From Euzebya pacifica (lineage in GTDB: Bacteria > Actinomycetota > Nitriliruptoria > Euzebyales > Euzebyaceae), in assembly GCF_003344865.1 (NCBI RefSeq), contig NZ_CP031165.1, positions 868,001-932,000 of the forward strand: a stretch of 64,000 bases of DNA, given 5' to 3'. Each line of letters starts with the position of its first letter. The first letter of the stretch is position 1. Under the pieces are notes generated by a model. The model was not told where the DNA came from and did not search any database. It saw only the letters and a program-made list of their open reading frames with translations. The position numbers and the translations under genes are program-made. Shown one piece after another: positions 50,732 to 59,009 of the stretch.

Positions 50732-53257
50732 TCAGGATGCGCCGTAGGGGACCGTGGTGAACGGACTCGGGGGCTGGAAGGCCGCGACGTTGACGTCCAG
50801 GAACCGCCCGTTGCGGTCGTGTCCGAACTCGTCCTGCCACTCCGGCACAGTGACCTTGCGTCCCATCCAGAAGTGCTCCGTGTGGTCGGCGCGGAGGCGA
50901 TAGACGTTGTCCTCCCACACGATGTCGTCGCGGTAGTACCGCTGCGGCTCGTTGGTCCGGACGCGAAGGCCGGGCAGGTAGGCGTCGATGCGGATGTCGT
51001 TGTCGTGGACGTACAGCTCGGCGATCTCCAGGTTGCCGTGCTCGCCGGCGGGGATGCCGTTGTGGTTGGCGACGATCGGCAGGCGGTTGCTCTCGAAGAC
51101 GTTCCAGGCCAGCTCCACGCCGGGGCTGTTGGCGACCCAGATGCCGCTGCCGAGGTCGCCGTAGGCGAGCGCGCCGTTGGTCCGCACGATGTTGGAGTGG
51201 GCCAGGGCGCCCGAGGTCTCCTCGATGAGGATCCCGGCTGCGTAGTTGTGCTCGGAGAGGTTTGAGATCCAGCTGGGGTCGGCGCAGTCGAGGTCGCACC
51301 ACAGGCCCGCGCCGCGGTTGTGGTGGGACCAGTTCTGCTCGAACACCGAGTCGATGGTGTTGGTCAGCTTGGCGCCGCCGGCTTCCCACCCCATCCGGTA
51401 GCCGACCTCGCCGTTGAAGGCGATCTCGTTGCGGAGGATGGAGACGGGTGACTGGGTCTCGTCGTACCGGTGGTCGCCACCGGTGATGCCGATCTGCCCG
51501 TTGTGCACCAGGCGTGAGTCGGCCACGACCGCGCCCGAGCCGGTCCGCACGGCGGCGGACTTGGACTGCGCGACCGTCACGTGGTGGATGAACCAACGCA
51601 GGCCGTTGTGGGCGTCGATCGCGCCGGCCTTGGACTGCGAGGCGTACCGGTTCACCGTCAGGTGGTCGATCTCGACGTCCTCCGCAGCGGACTGGAATGC
51701 CCAGGGCGCCACCGACAGCTCGATCGCACCCAGGGTGGCGGGGTCCTGCAGGAGCAGGATGCGGTCACCGGCGACGTCGAAGTGCCACTGGCCGACGCGG
51801 GTCAGCGTCTCGACGGTCCCGGTGTGGGTCAGGCGGTGACGGCCGGCGAAGAGGTCGGTCTGGATGGCCTCGCCCTCACGGCCGGACTCCATGCCGGCGT
51901 CGGAGTCCTCGACGTGGGTGCTGGGGGGCGGCGGCGGGTCGAACGTCACACCGGGGATGACCCACCGGCCGGCCTCGTCCTGGAAGGCCTGGGCGACGTT
52001 GGGGGCAAGGCTGATGCTGCCCTTCAGGACCGCACCCTCCTCACCGGTGAAGCGGTCGCCATCGCGGGGCACGACCTGGACCAGCTGGTGCTCGCCGGCG
52101 GTGAAGACGAACGTGGTGCCCTCCGGGTGGGCGTCGACCACGGCCTGGGCGTTGTCGCCGGGGGAGATGCGAACGCCGGCCGGCGGGGTCCAGGCCGGGC
52201 GGGGCATGGCGCGGTCGACGAGCTCGAAGTCGATGGTCGTCGGCAGCCCGTCGCGGTGACCGACGATGTTGACTCGATCGGCTCCGGGCAGGGCCGCCAG
52301 GACCCAGTCCCGCCCGATGGAGGTCTCCCAGACGTGCGGGTTGACGTAGAGCAGCACACCGTCGGTGATGGCGGCGGCGGTACCGGCCACGAGGGCGTCC
52401 TGCCAGTTCTCGCCGTTGACCAGCCACAGGTTGTCGGTGACGCCCCCGGCTGCGACCGCGGCGTCCGCCACGGCGATGGAGGTGTGGTACCGGGACACGC
52501 CGTCGAGGCGGTCGACCCGGTCCACGAGGGCCCAGAGCTGGTCGGAGACGTCCTGGTTGACGGCCGCCTCGCCGCCGATGATCGTCACGGTGTCGGCCCC
52601 GTCGGCTGCCAGCGCGGCTGCCGACTCGTCGGGCAGGTCGGTCACGCGGGACAGCAGCACCGGGGCGCCGAGGGATGCAGCGTGCTGCGAGACCGCAACC
52701 GCGTCCTCCCAGCCGCCGATGTGGCCAGCACCCTCGCCGCGGACCAGGAAGGGATCCCCGTCCCCACCGTTGGCGCGCACGAAGTCCATCGCGGCCGCTG
52801 CGGTGGCGAAGCGGTTCGGACCGGCGATTCGCTCGATCGTCTGGACACCCCAGCGGCGCAGCTCGGCGACCACGTCCTCGCTGATGGCCGCGGTACCGCC
52901 CATCAGGACCGCGCGGCGGGGGGCGAAGTGCTCGATCTGCTCCCACACCAGCCGCGGCATGGCATCGCGATCCGTCAGCAGCAGCGGCGCGTCGAGCAGG
53001 GCGGTGATGGGCGCTGCGGACAGCGCGTCGGCGAACTCATCGGTCCGGGCCAGGACCACCGTGTCGGTGTCGGGCCAGACCCGACGGGCGACCGTGGTGC
53101 TGACCTCTTCTCCGGTCGTCCCCTCGAATCGTTCGACGGCCCAGCCGGGATCCTGCGCCGCAACGGGCGCAACCGGAACGACCGCCAGGACTGCGATCAG
53201 GAGAAGGGTGGACAGGACTGTGCGGCGCAGCCGCGGGGCGGAGACATCTGCGATCAT
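50732..53257 (-). CDS. Cell-wall-binding repeat (PF04122) protein fused to beta-helix domain
   Basis: The 841-residue secreted protein has a signal peptide (about 1-35). The first half (about 40-330) contains three cell-wall-binding type 2 repeats, marked by IAGPNRFATAAAAMDF, GVSRYHTSIAVADAAV and an initial FEGTTGEEVSTTVARRV. The second half (about 390-830) is a beta-helix with the same module as the gene at 47879: PRDGDRFTGEEGAVLKGS, QWHFDVAGDRIL, GYRMGWEAGGAKL, GAGLWCDLDC and GDLGSGIWVANS. Wall repeats should hold the beta-helix on peptidoglycan or a secondary polymer. ATG 53257 is 9 bases from TACTGT on the minus strand. Confidence 0.9.
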   Translation of the reverse strand: MIADVSAPRLRRTVLSTLLLIAVLAVVPVAPVAAQDPGWAVERFEGTTGEEVSTTVARRVWPDTDTVVLARTDEFADALSAAPITALLDAPLLLTDRDAMPRLVWEQIEHFAPRRAVLMGGTAAISEDVVAELRRWGVQTIERIAGPNRFATAAAAMDFVRANGGDGDPFLVRGEGAGHIGGWEDAVAVSQHAASLGAPVLLSRVTDLPDESAAALAADGADTVTIIGGEAAVNQDVSDQLWALVDRVDRLDGVSRYHTSIAVADAAVAAGGVTDNLWLVNGENWQDALVAGTAAAITDGVLLYVNPHVWETSIGRDWVLAALPGADRVNIVGHRDGLPTTIDFELVDRAMPRPAWTPPAGVRISPGDNAQAVVDAHPEGTTFVFTAGEHQLVQVVPRDGDRFTGEEGAVLKGSISLAPNVAQAFQDEAGRWVIPGVTFDPPPPPSTHVEDSDAGMESGREGEAIQTDLFAGRHRLTHTGTVETLTRVGQWHFDVAGDRILLLQDPATLGAIELSVAPWAFQSAAEDVEIDHLTVNRYASQSKAGAIDAHNGLRWFIHHVTVAQSKSAAVRTGSGAVVADSRLVHNGQIGITGGDHRYDETQSPVSILRNEIAFNGEVGYRMGWEAGGAKLTNTIDSVFEQNWSHHNRGAGLWCDLDCADPSWISNLSEHNYAAGILIEETSGALAHSNIVRTNGALAYGDLGSGIWVANSPGVELAWNVFESNRLPIVANHNGIPAGEHGNLEIAELYVHDNDIRIDAYLPGLRVRTNEPQRYYRDDIVWEDNVYRLRADHTEHFWMGRKVTVPEWQDEFGHDRNGRFLDVNVAAFQPPSPFTTVPYGAS

Positions 53258-53266
53258 CGACGCTGA

Positions 53267-53272
53267 ACAGTA
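53267..53272 (-). promoter_or_regulatory. -10 hexamer TACTGT, leaderless layout
   Basis: On the minus strand TACTGT (53272 to 53267) ends 9 bases before ATG 53257 of the wall-binding beta-helix gene. Confidence 0.45.
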
Positions 53273-53304
53273 ACCGCCGCGGTTGCGAATCCAGCGTGTC
53301 GGCG

Positions 53305-53323
53305 GTACAGGCTGGCCCTGTAC
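53305..53323 (-). terminator. Short hairpin after the soluble beta-helix gene
   Basis: GTACAGG (53305-53311) pairs with CCTGTAC (53317-53323) with a five-base loop, just past the stop at 53329 on the minus strand. No T-tract. Confidence 0.35.
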
Positions 53324-53328
53324 TCGGC

Positions 53329-54924
53329 TCAGGCCGCGTGGCCGTATCCTACGGGCGCGTAGGGGGTGCGGACGCCGGTGCTGCCGTTGCCGGCGGCGGC
53401 GAAGGAGCCGTTGACGTCGAAGCCGAGGGCCTGCCACTGGTCCCAGCTGCGGTCGCCCTGCCACCAGAAGGTGGTGCCGGCCTCGGACAGGTCGTAGGTG
53501 TTGTCCCGGAAGGTGTTGCCACGCTCGGTGTAGAAGTGGTCCTCACCGGTGTAGACCCGCAGGCCCGTCGGCTTCTCGCCGGTGATGCGGATGTGGTTGT
53601 GGTGGACGTCGAGTCCGTGGGTCTCATAGCGGCCGTGGGCGCCGGCACCGCGCTCGTAGTGCGTCGCGAGGATGTCGAGCCGGTTGTCGGCGATCTCGTT
53701 GTGGTGGATCTCCACGTTGGAGGAGTTGGAGACCCAGATGCCGGCCCCGATGTCGCCGTAGCCCTCCGCACCGTTGTCGCGGATCGTGTTGTCGCTGATC
53801 TCGGCGCCGTAGCTGATCTCGATGTTGACGCCGATCAGGTTGTCCTCGGCCAGGTTGGAGCGGATGACGGAGTCACGGTTGTCGATGTCGAACCAGATTC
53901 CCGTGCCGTCGTTGTGGTGGACCCAGTTGTTGGAGAACACCATGCCGGTCGTCTCCTTGAACTTGGTGCCACCGGCCTCCCAGCCCAGGCGGTACTGCAG
54001 GGTGCGGTTGTGGGCGATCTCGTTGGAGTCCACGACGATCCCCTCGCCGTACCAGGCGGTCACGCCGATCTGTCCGTTGGCGGTGATCCGCGAGTGGCTG
54101 AGCGTGCCGAACGGGCCGATCAGGACGCCGCCGCCGTGGTTCTCGGTGACGGTCGTGTGGCGCACCGTCCAGCCGTGGCCCTGGGCGTGGATGGCGCCGT
54201 GCTGGGCGGGGGAGCCGTACCGGGTCACGGTCACGTGCTGCACGGTGACGCCGGTGGCCTCGCTGCGGAAGGCGTGCCACGGGACGCTCAGGGACAGGGA
54301 CGCGCTGGCCGGGTCGACACCGACGACGACCTCGTCGCGCTCGTAGTCGAAGAACCACTCGTCGGGGCTGTCCACCTCGCCGCGCGAGTTGACGTGGTTC
54401 AGGCGGGTGTCGCCGTTCCAGAGGTCGTTGTTGGCGGCGTGACGCTCGAAACCGTCCTCCGTCGATCCGTGGAACCGGCCGTTGTGGACGAAGGCCTCCG
54501 CGGTCTGTCCGGCGGCAACCCAGACGCCACCGGACCGGGAGAAGTCGCCGGCCCGCAGCGGGACGGTTCCGTCCAGGACCGCGCCGGCGTCACCGGTGAA
54601 GGTGTCGCCGTCGCGGGGGGTGACGCTCTGCCCGCGGTGGACACCGGCAGCGATCCGGAAGTGGGTGCCGGCCGGGTGGGCGGCGACGACGGCCGCGAAG
54701 TCGTCGCCCAGCTCGAGCACGACCTCCTCACCGGTGCGAGCCGGCGGGGCGACCGGGGCCAGGCCCTCGGCGTAGGTGTTGTCCGTGGTGTCCTCCGTGG
54801 ATGCCGACGTGCCTCGGCGGCTGTAGTACTCCTGGGCGCTGGCGGCCGGGGCGGCCAGGGCAACGACGAGGAGGGTCAGCAGGGCGACGGCCCAAGTGCG
54901 GTTACGGTTGGTAGAGGAGGACAT
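53329..54924 (-). CDS. Secreted right-handed parallel beta-helix protein
   Basis: The 531-residue protein has a Sec signal peptide (about 1-30, ending APAASA-Q). It lacks both the lipobox of the 47879 protein and the wall repeats of the 50732 protein, but shares their core: TPRDGDTFTGDAGAVLDG (about 101-118), EWFFDYERDEVVVG, LQYRLGWEAGGTKFKET, NDGTGIWFDIDN and GDIGAGIWVSNSSNVEIHH. Beta-helix repeats extend to about residue 480. It may act on the exported glycan as a lyase, epimerase or glycosidase, or be structural. It lies upstream of the wall-anchored paralogue in the same direction. An inverted repeat lies next to its start. Confidence 0.87.
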   Translation of the reverse strand: MSSSTNRNRTWAVALLTLLVVALAAPAASAQEYYSRRGTSASTEDTTDNTYAEGLAPVAPPARTGEEVVLELGDDFAAVVAAHPAGTHFRIAAGVHRGQSVTPRDGDTFTGDAGAVLDGTVPLRAGDFSRSGGVWVAAGQTAEAFVHNGRFHGSTEDGFERHAANNDLWNGDTRLNHVNSRGEVDSPDEWFFDYERDEVVVGVDPASASLSLSVPWHAFRSEATGVTVQHVTVTRYGSPAQHGAIHAQGHGWTVRHTTVTENHGGGVLIGPFGTLSHSRITANGQIGVTAWYGEGIVVDSNEIAHNRTLQYRLGWEAGGTKFKETTGMVFSNNWVHHNDGTGIWFDIDNRDSVIRSNLAEDNLIGVNIEISYGAEISDNTIRDNGAEGYGDIGAGIWVSNSSNVEIHHNEIADNRLDILATHYERGAGAHGRYETHGLDVHHNHIRITGEKPTGLRVYTGEDHFYTERGNTFRDNTYDLSEAGTTFWWQGDRSWDQWQALGFDVNGSFAAAGNGSTGVRTPYAPVGYGHAA

Positions 54925-54925
54925 G

Positions 54926-54949
54926 CACAGAGTAACGACACACTCTGTG
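54926..54949. promoter_or_regulatory. Inverted repeat at the soluble beta-helix promoter
   Basis: CACAGAGT (54926-54933) and ACTCTGTG (54942-54949) are perfect inverted arms eight bases apart. A TACTCT hexamer on the minus strand (54934 to 54929) overlaps the left arm, so this may be an operator for the gene starting at 54924. Confidence 0.5.
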
Positions 54950-54987
54950 AGGCCTTTAACACAAAGTAGTGGGCCGGGTCCTGCCGC

Positions 54988-54993
54988 TACGGT
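54988..54993 (+). promoter_or_regulatory. -10 hexamer TACGGT, leaderless layout
   Basis: TACGGT ends 6 bases before ATG 55000 of the GT2 gene. Confidence 0.45.
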
Positions 54994-54999
54994 GTGCGA

Positions 55000-55893
55000 A
55001 TGCCCGACACCGTTGCGTCCTCGCCGTCGCGAGTCGCCGTGATCCTGACCGTGTTCAACCGCGCCGACCTGACCGTCCGGTGCCTCGACGCTCTGTTCGC
55101 CCAGGACCTGCTGGCCGCCGACCTCCCGGGGGTCGAGCTCGACGTCGTCCTCGTCGACGACGGCAGCACCGACGGCACGGGCGAGATCGTCGCCGAACGC
55201 TTTCCCGAGGTCCGGGTCCTTCGGGGCGACGGCCAGCGTTTCTGGAACGGCGGCATGCGGATGGCGTGGGCCGACGCGCTGTCACGGGACCCCGACGTCA
55301 CCCTGTGGCTCAACGACGACACGATCCTGTACCCGTCCGCCCTGGGGGACCTGCTCGACACCCTGCGATCGGTCGGCGGGGACGAGGTGGCCGACGCGGA
55401 GGTCATCGTGGCTGGCGCCACCGTCGACCCCGACACACGGACGGTCAACTACAGCGGGGTCGCCCAGCATCCGGTCAGGCGGCTTCGCTTCGACCTGATC
55501 GAGCCGAACGGCCGCCCCCAGCAGGCAGACACGATGAACGGCAACGCCGTGCTCGTCCCCCGGGCCGTGGTGTCCCGGCTCGGCACCCTGGCCCGCGCCT
55601 ACACCCATTCGATGGGGGACTACGACTACGGCCTGCGTGCCCGGCTGGCCGGCTTCTCGATCTGGATCACCCCCGACGTGGTGGGCGAATGCCCCTCCAA
55701 TCCGGGCTTCGTCGCCACGGGTGACGTGGCCGGTGACCTCCAACGGCTGCGCGGGACCAAGCACCTGCCCACCGACGAGTGGCAGACGTTCGCCACCAGG
55801 TGGGCCGGGCCGGCATGGCCGCTCTACTGGCTCTCGCCCTACGTCCGGCGAACCGTCGCGGTGCTGCGCACGGCCGTCGGGACGTCCGCCTGA
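55000..55893 (+). CDS. GT2 glycosyltransferase, rhamnosyltransferase-like
   Basis: The 297-residue GT-A enzyme has VAVILTVFNRADLTVRCLDA (residues 10-29), ELDVVLVDDGSTDGTGEIVA, FWNGGMRMAWADALSRDPD and LWLNDDTILYPSALG. The FWNGGMR and NDD motifs are characteristic of rhamnosyl- and related transferases near the WbbL group. It also has NGNAVLVPRAVVSRLG in the acceptor side. Donor identity is a family hint only. The stop is one base from the convergent GT4 stop at 55895. Confidence 0.88.
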   Translation: MPDTVASSPSRVAVILTVFNRADLTVRCLDALFAQDLLAADLPGVELDVVLVDDGSTDGTGEIVAERFPEVRVLRGDGQRFWNGGMRMAWADALSRDPDVTLWLNDDTILYPSALGDLLDTLRSVGGDEVADAEVIVAGATVDPDTRTVNYSGVAQHPVRRLRFDLIEPNGRPQQADTMNGNAVLVPRAVVSRLGTLARAYTHSMGDYDYGLRARLAGFSIWITPDVVGECPSNPGFVATGDVAGDLQRLRGTKHLPTDEWQTFATRWAGPAWPLYWLSPYVRRTVAVLRTAVGTSA

Positions 55894-55894
55894 G

Positions 55895-57040
55895 TCAGGT
55901 CCGTGGACCGGCTGCCCGTCGTGCCGCGTCGTACAGCCGCCCGGCGGCATGCGACGGGCGGTGTCCGGCCATCCGCTCGGCGGCACGCGAACCGAGCGCC
56001 GTGATCCGCTCCGGGTCCTGCAGGAGCCTGGCCAGGGTCTCCCTGGTGCCCTCCACGTCGTGGGGGTCGACGATCAGCTCGGGGTCCACCAAGCCGTGCG
56101 CGCCCGCCCATCGGGAGCAGAGGACGGCCGTGCCGACGGCCATGGCCTCCAGGGCAACCATGCCCCAGGTGTCCTCGTGGGTCATGAACGCCAGCAGGTC
56201 CGCCGCCGCCATCTGGGCGCCGAGTTCCTCGTAGGGGACCCAGCCGACGAGCTCGACCATGTCCTCCATGCCCGCGTCGGCCACGAGCCGCTGGATCGCG
56301 TCGGCCTCCGGACCGGCGCCGACCAGCCGCACCCGCACCCGGCGGCGCAGGTCCTCCTCGAGTCCAGCGATGACCTCGAGCAGGGTCAGCACGCCCTTGC
56401 GCGGCTCCCAGCGGCCGACGCTGAGCACGGTGACCGTCCCCGTCGGCTCCGGGGACGGCGGCGTGCCACCCGCCAGGGTCGTCGGATCCGGGACCATGTA
56501 GGGGACCTGCTCCACCCGCCCGGCAGGGATGCCGACGTGGTCGACCAGGTAGTCGCGGCCGCCGGGAGAGTTGGTCACGATCGCATCGGCTGCCAGCGCG
56601 ACACGCCGACGCTGGATGGTGCGTCGGGCGTCGTCCCGGAAGTCCACACGGGGCGATGACCCCTCCCAGAGCAGCACGACCCGCCAGCGTGCGACGGGGC
56701 GCAGGGCCAGCGCCAGCATGGTCCACAGCGAGAAGCCGCTGGTGACGACCACGTCCGGACGGAACCGCCACAGGGCCGACGTGATCGCCGGGGAGAGCAC
56801 CATGACCCCGCCGCCGTAATCGGACTCGCTGTCACCGGATGTGGTGACCCGTCGCTTCTCGCCCACGACGGTGACCCGTCCGGCGGGGTGCACCTCCTCC
56901 TCACGGATGCCACGCCACGGCATCGCGGTGAACAACCGGACCTCCTCGCAGCGGGTGGCCAGGTCGTCGAGGACCGGCTTCCAGTAGGCGCCGAGCTCGA
57001 CGGTGGGCACGACCAGCGCGATCCGGGGCCGCCGGCTCAC
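55895..57040 (-). CDS. GT4 family glycosyltransferase
   Basis: The 381-residue GT-B enzyme has RIALVVPTVELGAYWKPVLD at the start, FRPDVVVTSGFSLWTMLALA and WRVVLLWEGSSPRVDFRDDA in the N-terminal domain. The donor domain has VTVLSVGRWEPRKGVLTLLE, RVRVRLVGAGPEADAIQRLV, and FMTHEDTWGMVALEAMAVGT with the E-x7-E style pattern. GTG 57040 overlaps the deacetylase stop by 4 bases, so the two proteins are probably made together. It may use a sugar that the deacetylase modifies, but that is inference. Confidence 0.9.
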   Translation of the reverse strand: MSRRPRIALVVPTVELGAYWKPVLDDLATRCEEVRLFTAMPWRGIREEEVHPAGRVTVVGEKRRVTTSGDSESDYGGGVMVLSPAITSALWRFRPDVVVTSGFSLWTMLALALRPVARWRVVLLWEGSSPRVDFRDDARRTIQRRRVALAADAIVTNSPGGRDYLVDHVGIPAGRVEQVPYMVPDPTTLAGGTPPSPEPTGTVTVLSVGRWEPRKGVLTLLEVIAGLEEDLRRRVRVRLVGAGPEADAIQRLVADAGMEDMVELVGWVPYEELGAQMAAADLLAFMTHEDTWGMVALEAMAVGTAVLCSRWAGAHGLVDPELIVDPHDVEGTRETLARLLQDPERITALGSRAAERMAGHRPSHAAGRLYDAARRAAGPRT

Positions 57041-57693
57041 GGCTGCACGACCACCTTCGCCGTCACGAACGCCTCGGCCCATCGGCTGCGGCTCTCCACT
57101 CCCCGCAGTCGCGGGAGGGCGCGGAACAGGTCGTCGTCCCACCAGTCGCGATCCGCCTGGGAGGGGAAGTGCTCGTGCAGCAGCGCGATCTTGCGGTCCA
57201 TGATGGCCTCGTCCAACGGCACGTACAGCGACGGCTGGGTGGTGTCCCCGTCGTACTTGGGGATCTCGTAGCCCCAGATGGCGTGGTCGCGAAACGCCGT
57301 CGGCATCATCGTCGCCAGCAGCCGGTGGTCCTGATGGGCGTCCCCCGGCCGGGTGGTGAGGACGAGGTCCGGGTCGGTCTCGGCCGCGAGTGCCTGGAGC
57401 GTCTCCTTGAGCGTGCCCCACTCGGCGGGGAAGCGCCCGTCGGGGAGGTCGTGCACGTCGACGGTGACCGAGCGGGCGTCGCTGCAGAACGCGGCGGCCG
57501 ACGCGCGGGCCTCCTCCGCACGTGCCGGCGTGGCGCTGAGCACGACCCAACGCACGTCCACGGTGGCGGGCGCGACGGACAGCAGCTGCAGGACGGTTCC
57601 GCCGGCGCCGATCTCGATGTCGTCGGCGTGGGCACCGATCGCGAGCAGCTGGGCACCGGGACGGCGAAGGGCAGGGAGGTGATGGGTCAGCAC
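57037..57693 (-). CDS. PIG-L/LmbE family deacetylase
   Basis: The 218-residue zinc-dependent hydrolase has the family motif AIGAHADDIEIGAGGT (about 18-33), where His and Asp bind zinc, and DAHQDHRLLATMM (about 117-129), the second zinc-binding histidine motif. VLSATPARAEEARASAAAFC lies between. PIG-L enzymes remove N-acetyl groups from amino sugars or related molecules; here the target may be a lipid-linked or nucleotide amino sugar. GTG 57693 is 9 bases from TAGCAT and lies in a 35-base gap shared with the divergent methyltransferase gene. Confidence 0.9.
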   Translation of the reverse strand: MLTHHLPALRRPGAQLLAIGAHADDIEIGAGGTVLQLLSVAPATVDVRWVVLSATPARAEEARASAAAFCSDARSVTVDVHDLPDGRFPAEWGTLKETLQALAAETDPDLVLTTRPGDAHQDHRLLATMMPTAFRDHAIWGYEIPKYDGDTTQPSLYVPLDEAIMDRKIALLHEHFPSQADRDWWDDDLFRALPRLRGVESRSRWAEAFVTAKVVVQP

Positions 57694-57702
57694 TGGCGAT
57701 CG

Positions 57703-57722
57703 ATGCTACGGGAACGTACGGT
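57703..57722. promoter_or_regulatory. Divergent leaderless -10 hexamers
   Basis: Minus-strand TAGCAT (57708 to 57703) lies 9 bases before GTG 57693. Plus-strand TACGGT (57717-57722) lies 6 bases before GTG 57729. The divergent gap is only 35 bases. Confidence 0.5.
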
Positions 57723-57728
57723 CCCGCC

Positions 57729-59009
57729 GTGACCGACACCCACACACCCAGCCCAGTTGTCGCTGACGCTCCGACGGCACCGGTCCAGACGTGCCGTTCC
57801 TGCGCGGCCCCGCTGTCACACACCCTGGTCGACCTGGGGCTGTCGCCGTTGTGCGAGACCTTCATCGACGCGGCCGATGCCGAACGCGGCGAGGTCTTCT
57901 ATCCCCTCCGGGCGATGGTCTGTGACGGCTGCTGGCTGGTCCAGGTCGGCGACTACGTCGCCCCCGATGTCATCTTCGACGACACCTACCCGTACTTCGC
58001 CTCCTACTCCGACTCGTGGCTCGCCCACGCCCGGCGGTACGTGGACGCCATGGTCGACCGGTTGCAGCTCGACGAGTCGAGCCGCGTGGTCGAGGTCGGC
58101 TCCAACGATGGCTACATGCTGCAGTACATGGTGCAGCGCGGGATCCCGTCGCTGGGGGTCGATCCGACCGCGAACACCGCCGCCGCAGCCAAGGAGAAGG
58201 GGGTCGACACCCTCGTGGACTTCTTCGGCCTCGACGTGGCCAAGCGGCTGGTCGCCGAGGGATGGTCCGCGGACCTGGTTGCCGGCAAGAACGTCATGGC
58301 CCAGGTTCCCGACCTCAACGACTTCGTGGCCGGGCTCGCCGAGCTGGTCTCGCCCACGGGCACGGTGACCATCGAGTTCCCCCACCTCGTGACCATGATC
58401 GAGGAGCTGGAGTTCGACACGATCTATCACGAGCACTTCTCCTACTTCTCCCTCGTGGCGGTCCAGGACGTCTACGCCCGGCACGGGCTCGTCGTGACCG
58501 ACGTCGAGGAGCTGTCGACCCACGGCGGATCGCTGCGCGTGTACGCCCAGCGATCCGACGGGAATCCGGACGTGGCGCCCTCCGTCGACGCGCTGCTTGC
58601 CCGGGAACGCGAGCTCGGGGTCGACACGCTGGCCTTCTACGAGGACTTCGCGGGCGACGTCGCGCGCATCCGCCACGAGCTCGTCGGCTTCCTGCAGGAC
58701 GCCAGGGCGCAGGGCAAGCACGTGGTGGGCTACGGCGCCCCGGGCAAGGGCAACACCCTGCTCAACCACGCCGCCATCCGCAGCGACCTCCTGGAGTACC
58801 TCGTCGACCGGAACCCCGTGAAGCACGGGCGGCTCACCCCGGGTACGCGCATTCCCATCTTCCCGCCGGACCGGCTCGCGGAGACCAAGCCCGACGTGAT
58901 CCTGATCATGCCGTGGAACCTGCGTGAGGAGATCGCTGCCCAGCTGGCCTACACCAGGGAGTGGGGTGCCGAGCTGATGGTCGCGATCCCCCAGCTGACC
59001 ACGCTGTGA
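57729..59009 (+). CDS. Sugar-nucleotide C-methyltransferase (TylCIII/TcaB9 type)
   Basis: The 426-residue enzyme has the three-part layout of C-3 or C-5 sugar methyltransferases: a zinc domain (Cys22, Cys25, Cys65, Cys68), a SAM domain with VVEVGSNDG (about 120-128), and a C-terminal Methyltransf_14 domain with VVGYGAPGKGNTLLNHAAI. Tyr233-His234-Glu235-His236 in IYHEHFSYFS fits the Y-x-E-H catalytic motif of TcaB9. Such enzymes methylate a ring carbon next to a keto group on a nucleotide-activated deoxysugar. It is co-translated with the DUF4910 gene (GTGA) and starts the sugar module. Confidence 0.9.
   Translation: MTDTHTPSPVVADAPTAPVQTCRSCAAPLSHTLVDLGLSPLCETFIDAADAERGEVFYPLRAMVCDGCWLVQVGDYVAPDVIFDDTYPYFASYSDSWLAHARRYVDAMVDRLQLDESSRVVEVGSNDGYMLQYMVQRGIPSLGVDPTANTAAAAKEKGVDTLVDFFGLDVAKRLVAEGWSADLVAGKNVMAQVPDLNDFVAGLAELVSPTGTVTIEFPHLVTMIEELEFDTIYHEHFSYFSLVAVQDVYARHGLVVTDVEELSTHGGSLRVYAQRSDGNPDVAPSVDALLARERELGVDTLAFYEDFAGDVARIRHELVGFLQDARAQGKHVVGYGAPGKGNTLLNHAAIRSDLLEYLVDRNPVKHGRLTPGTRIPIFPPDRLAETKPDVILIMPWNLREEIAAQLAYTREWGAELMVAIPQLTTL

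Noticed and set aside
47879-54924. Phage tail-spike or prophage remnant
   Set aside because: Beta-helix proteins here carry bacterial export signals, a lipobox or wall-binding repeats, and no phage structural, integrase or lysis genes are near.
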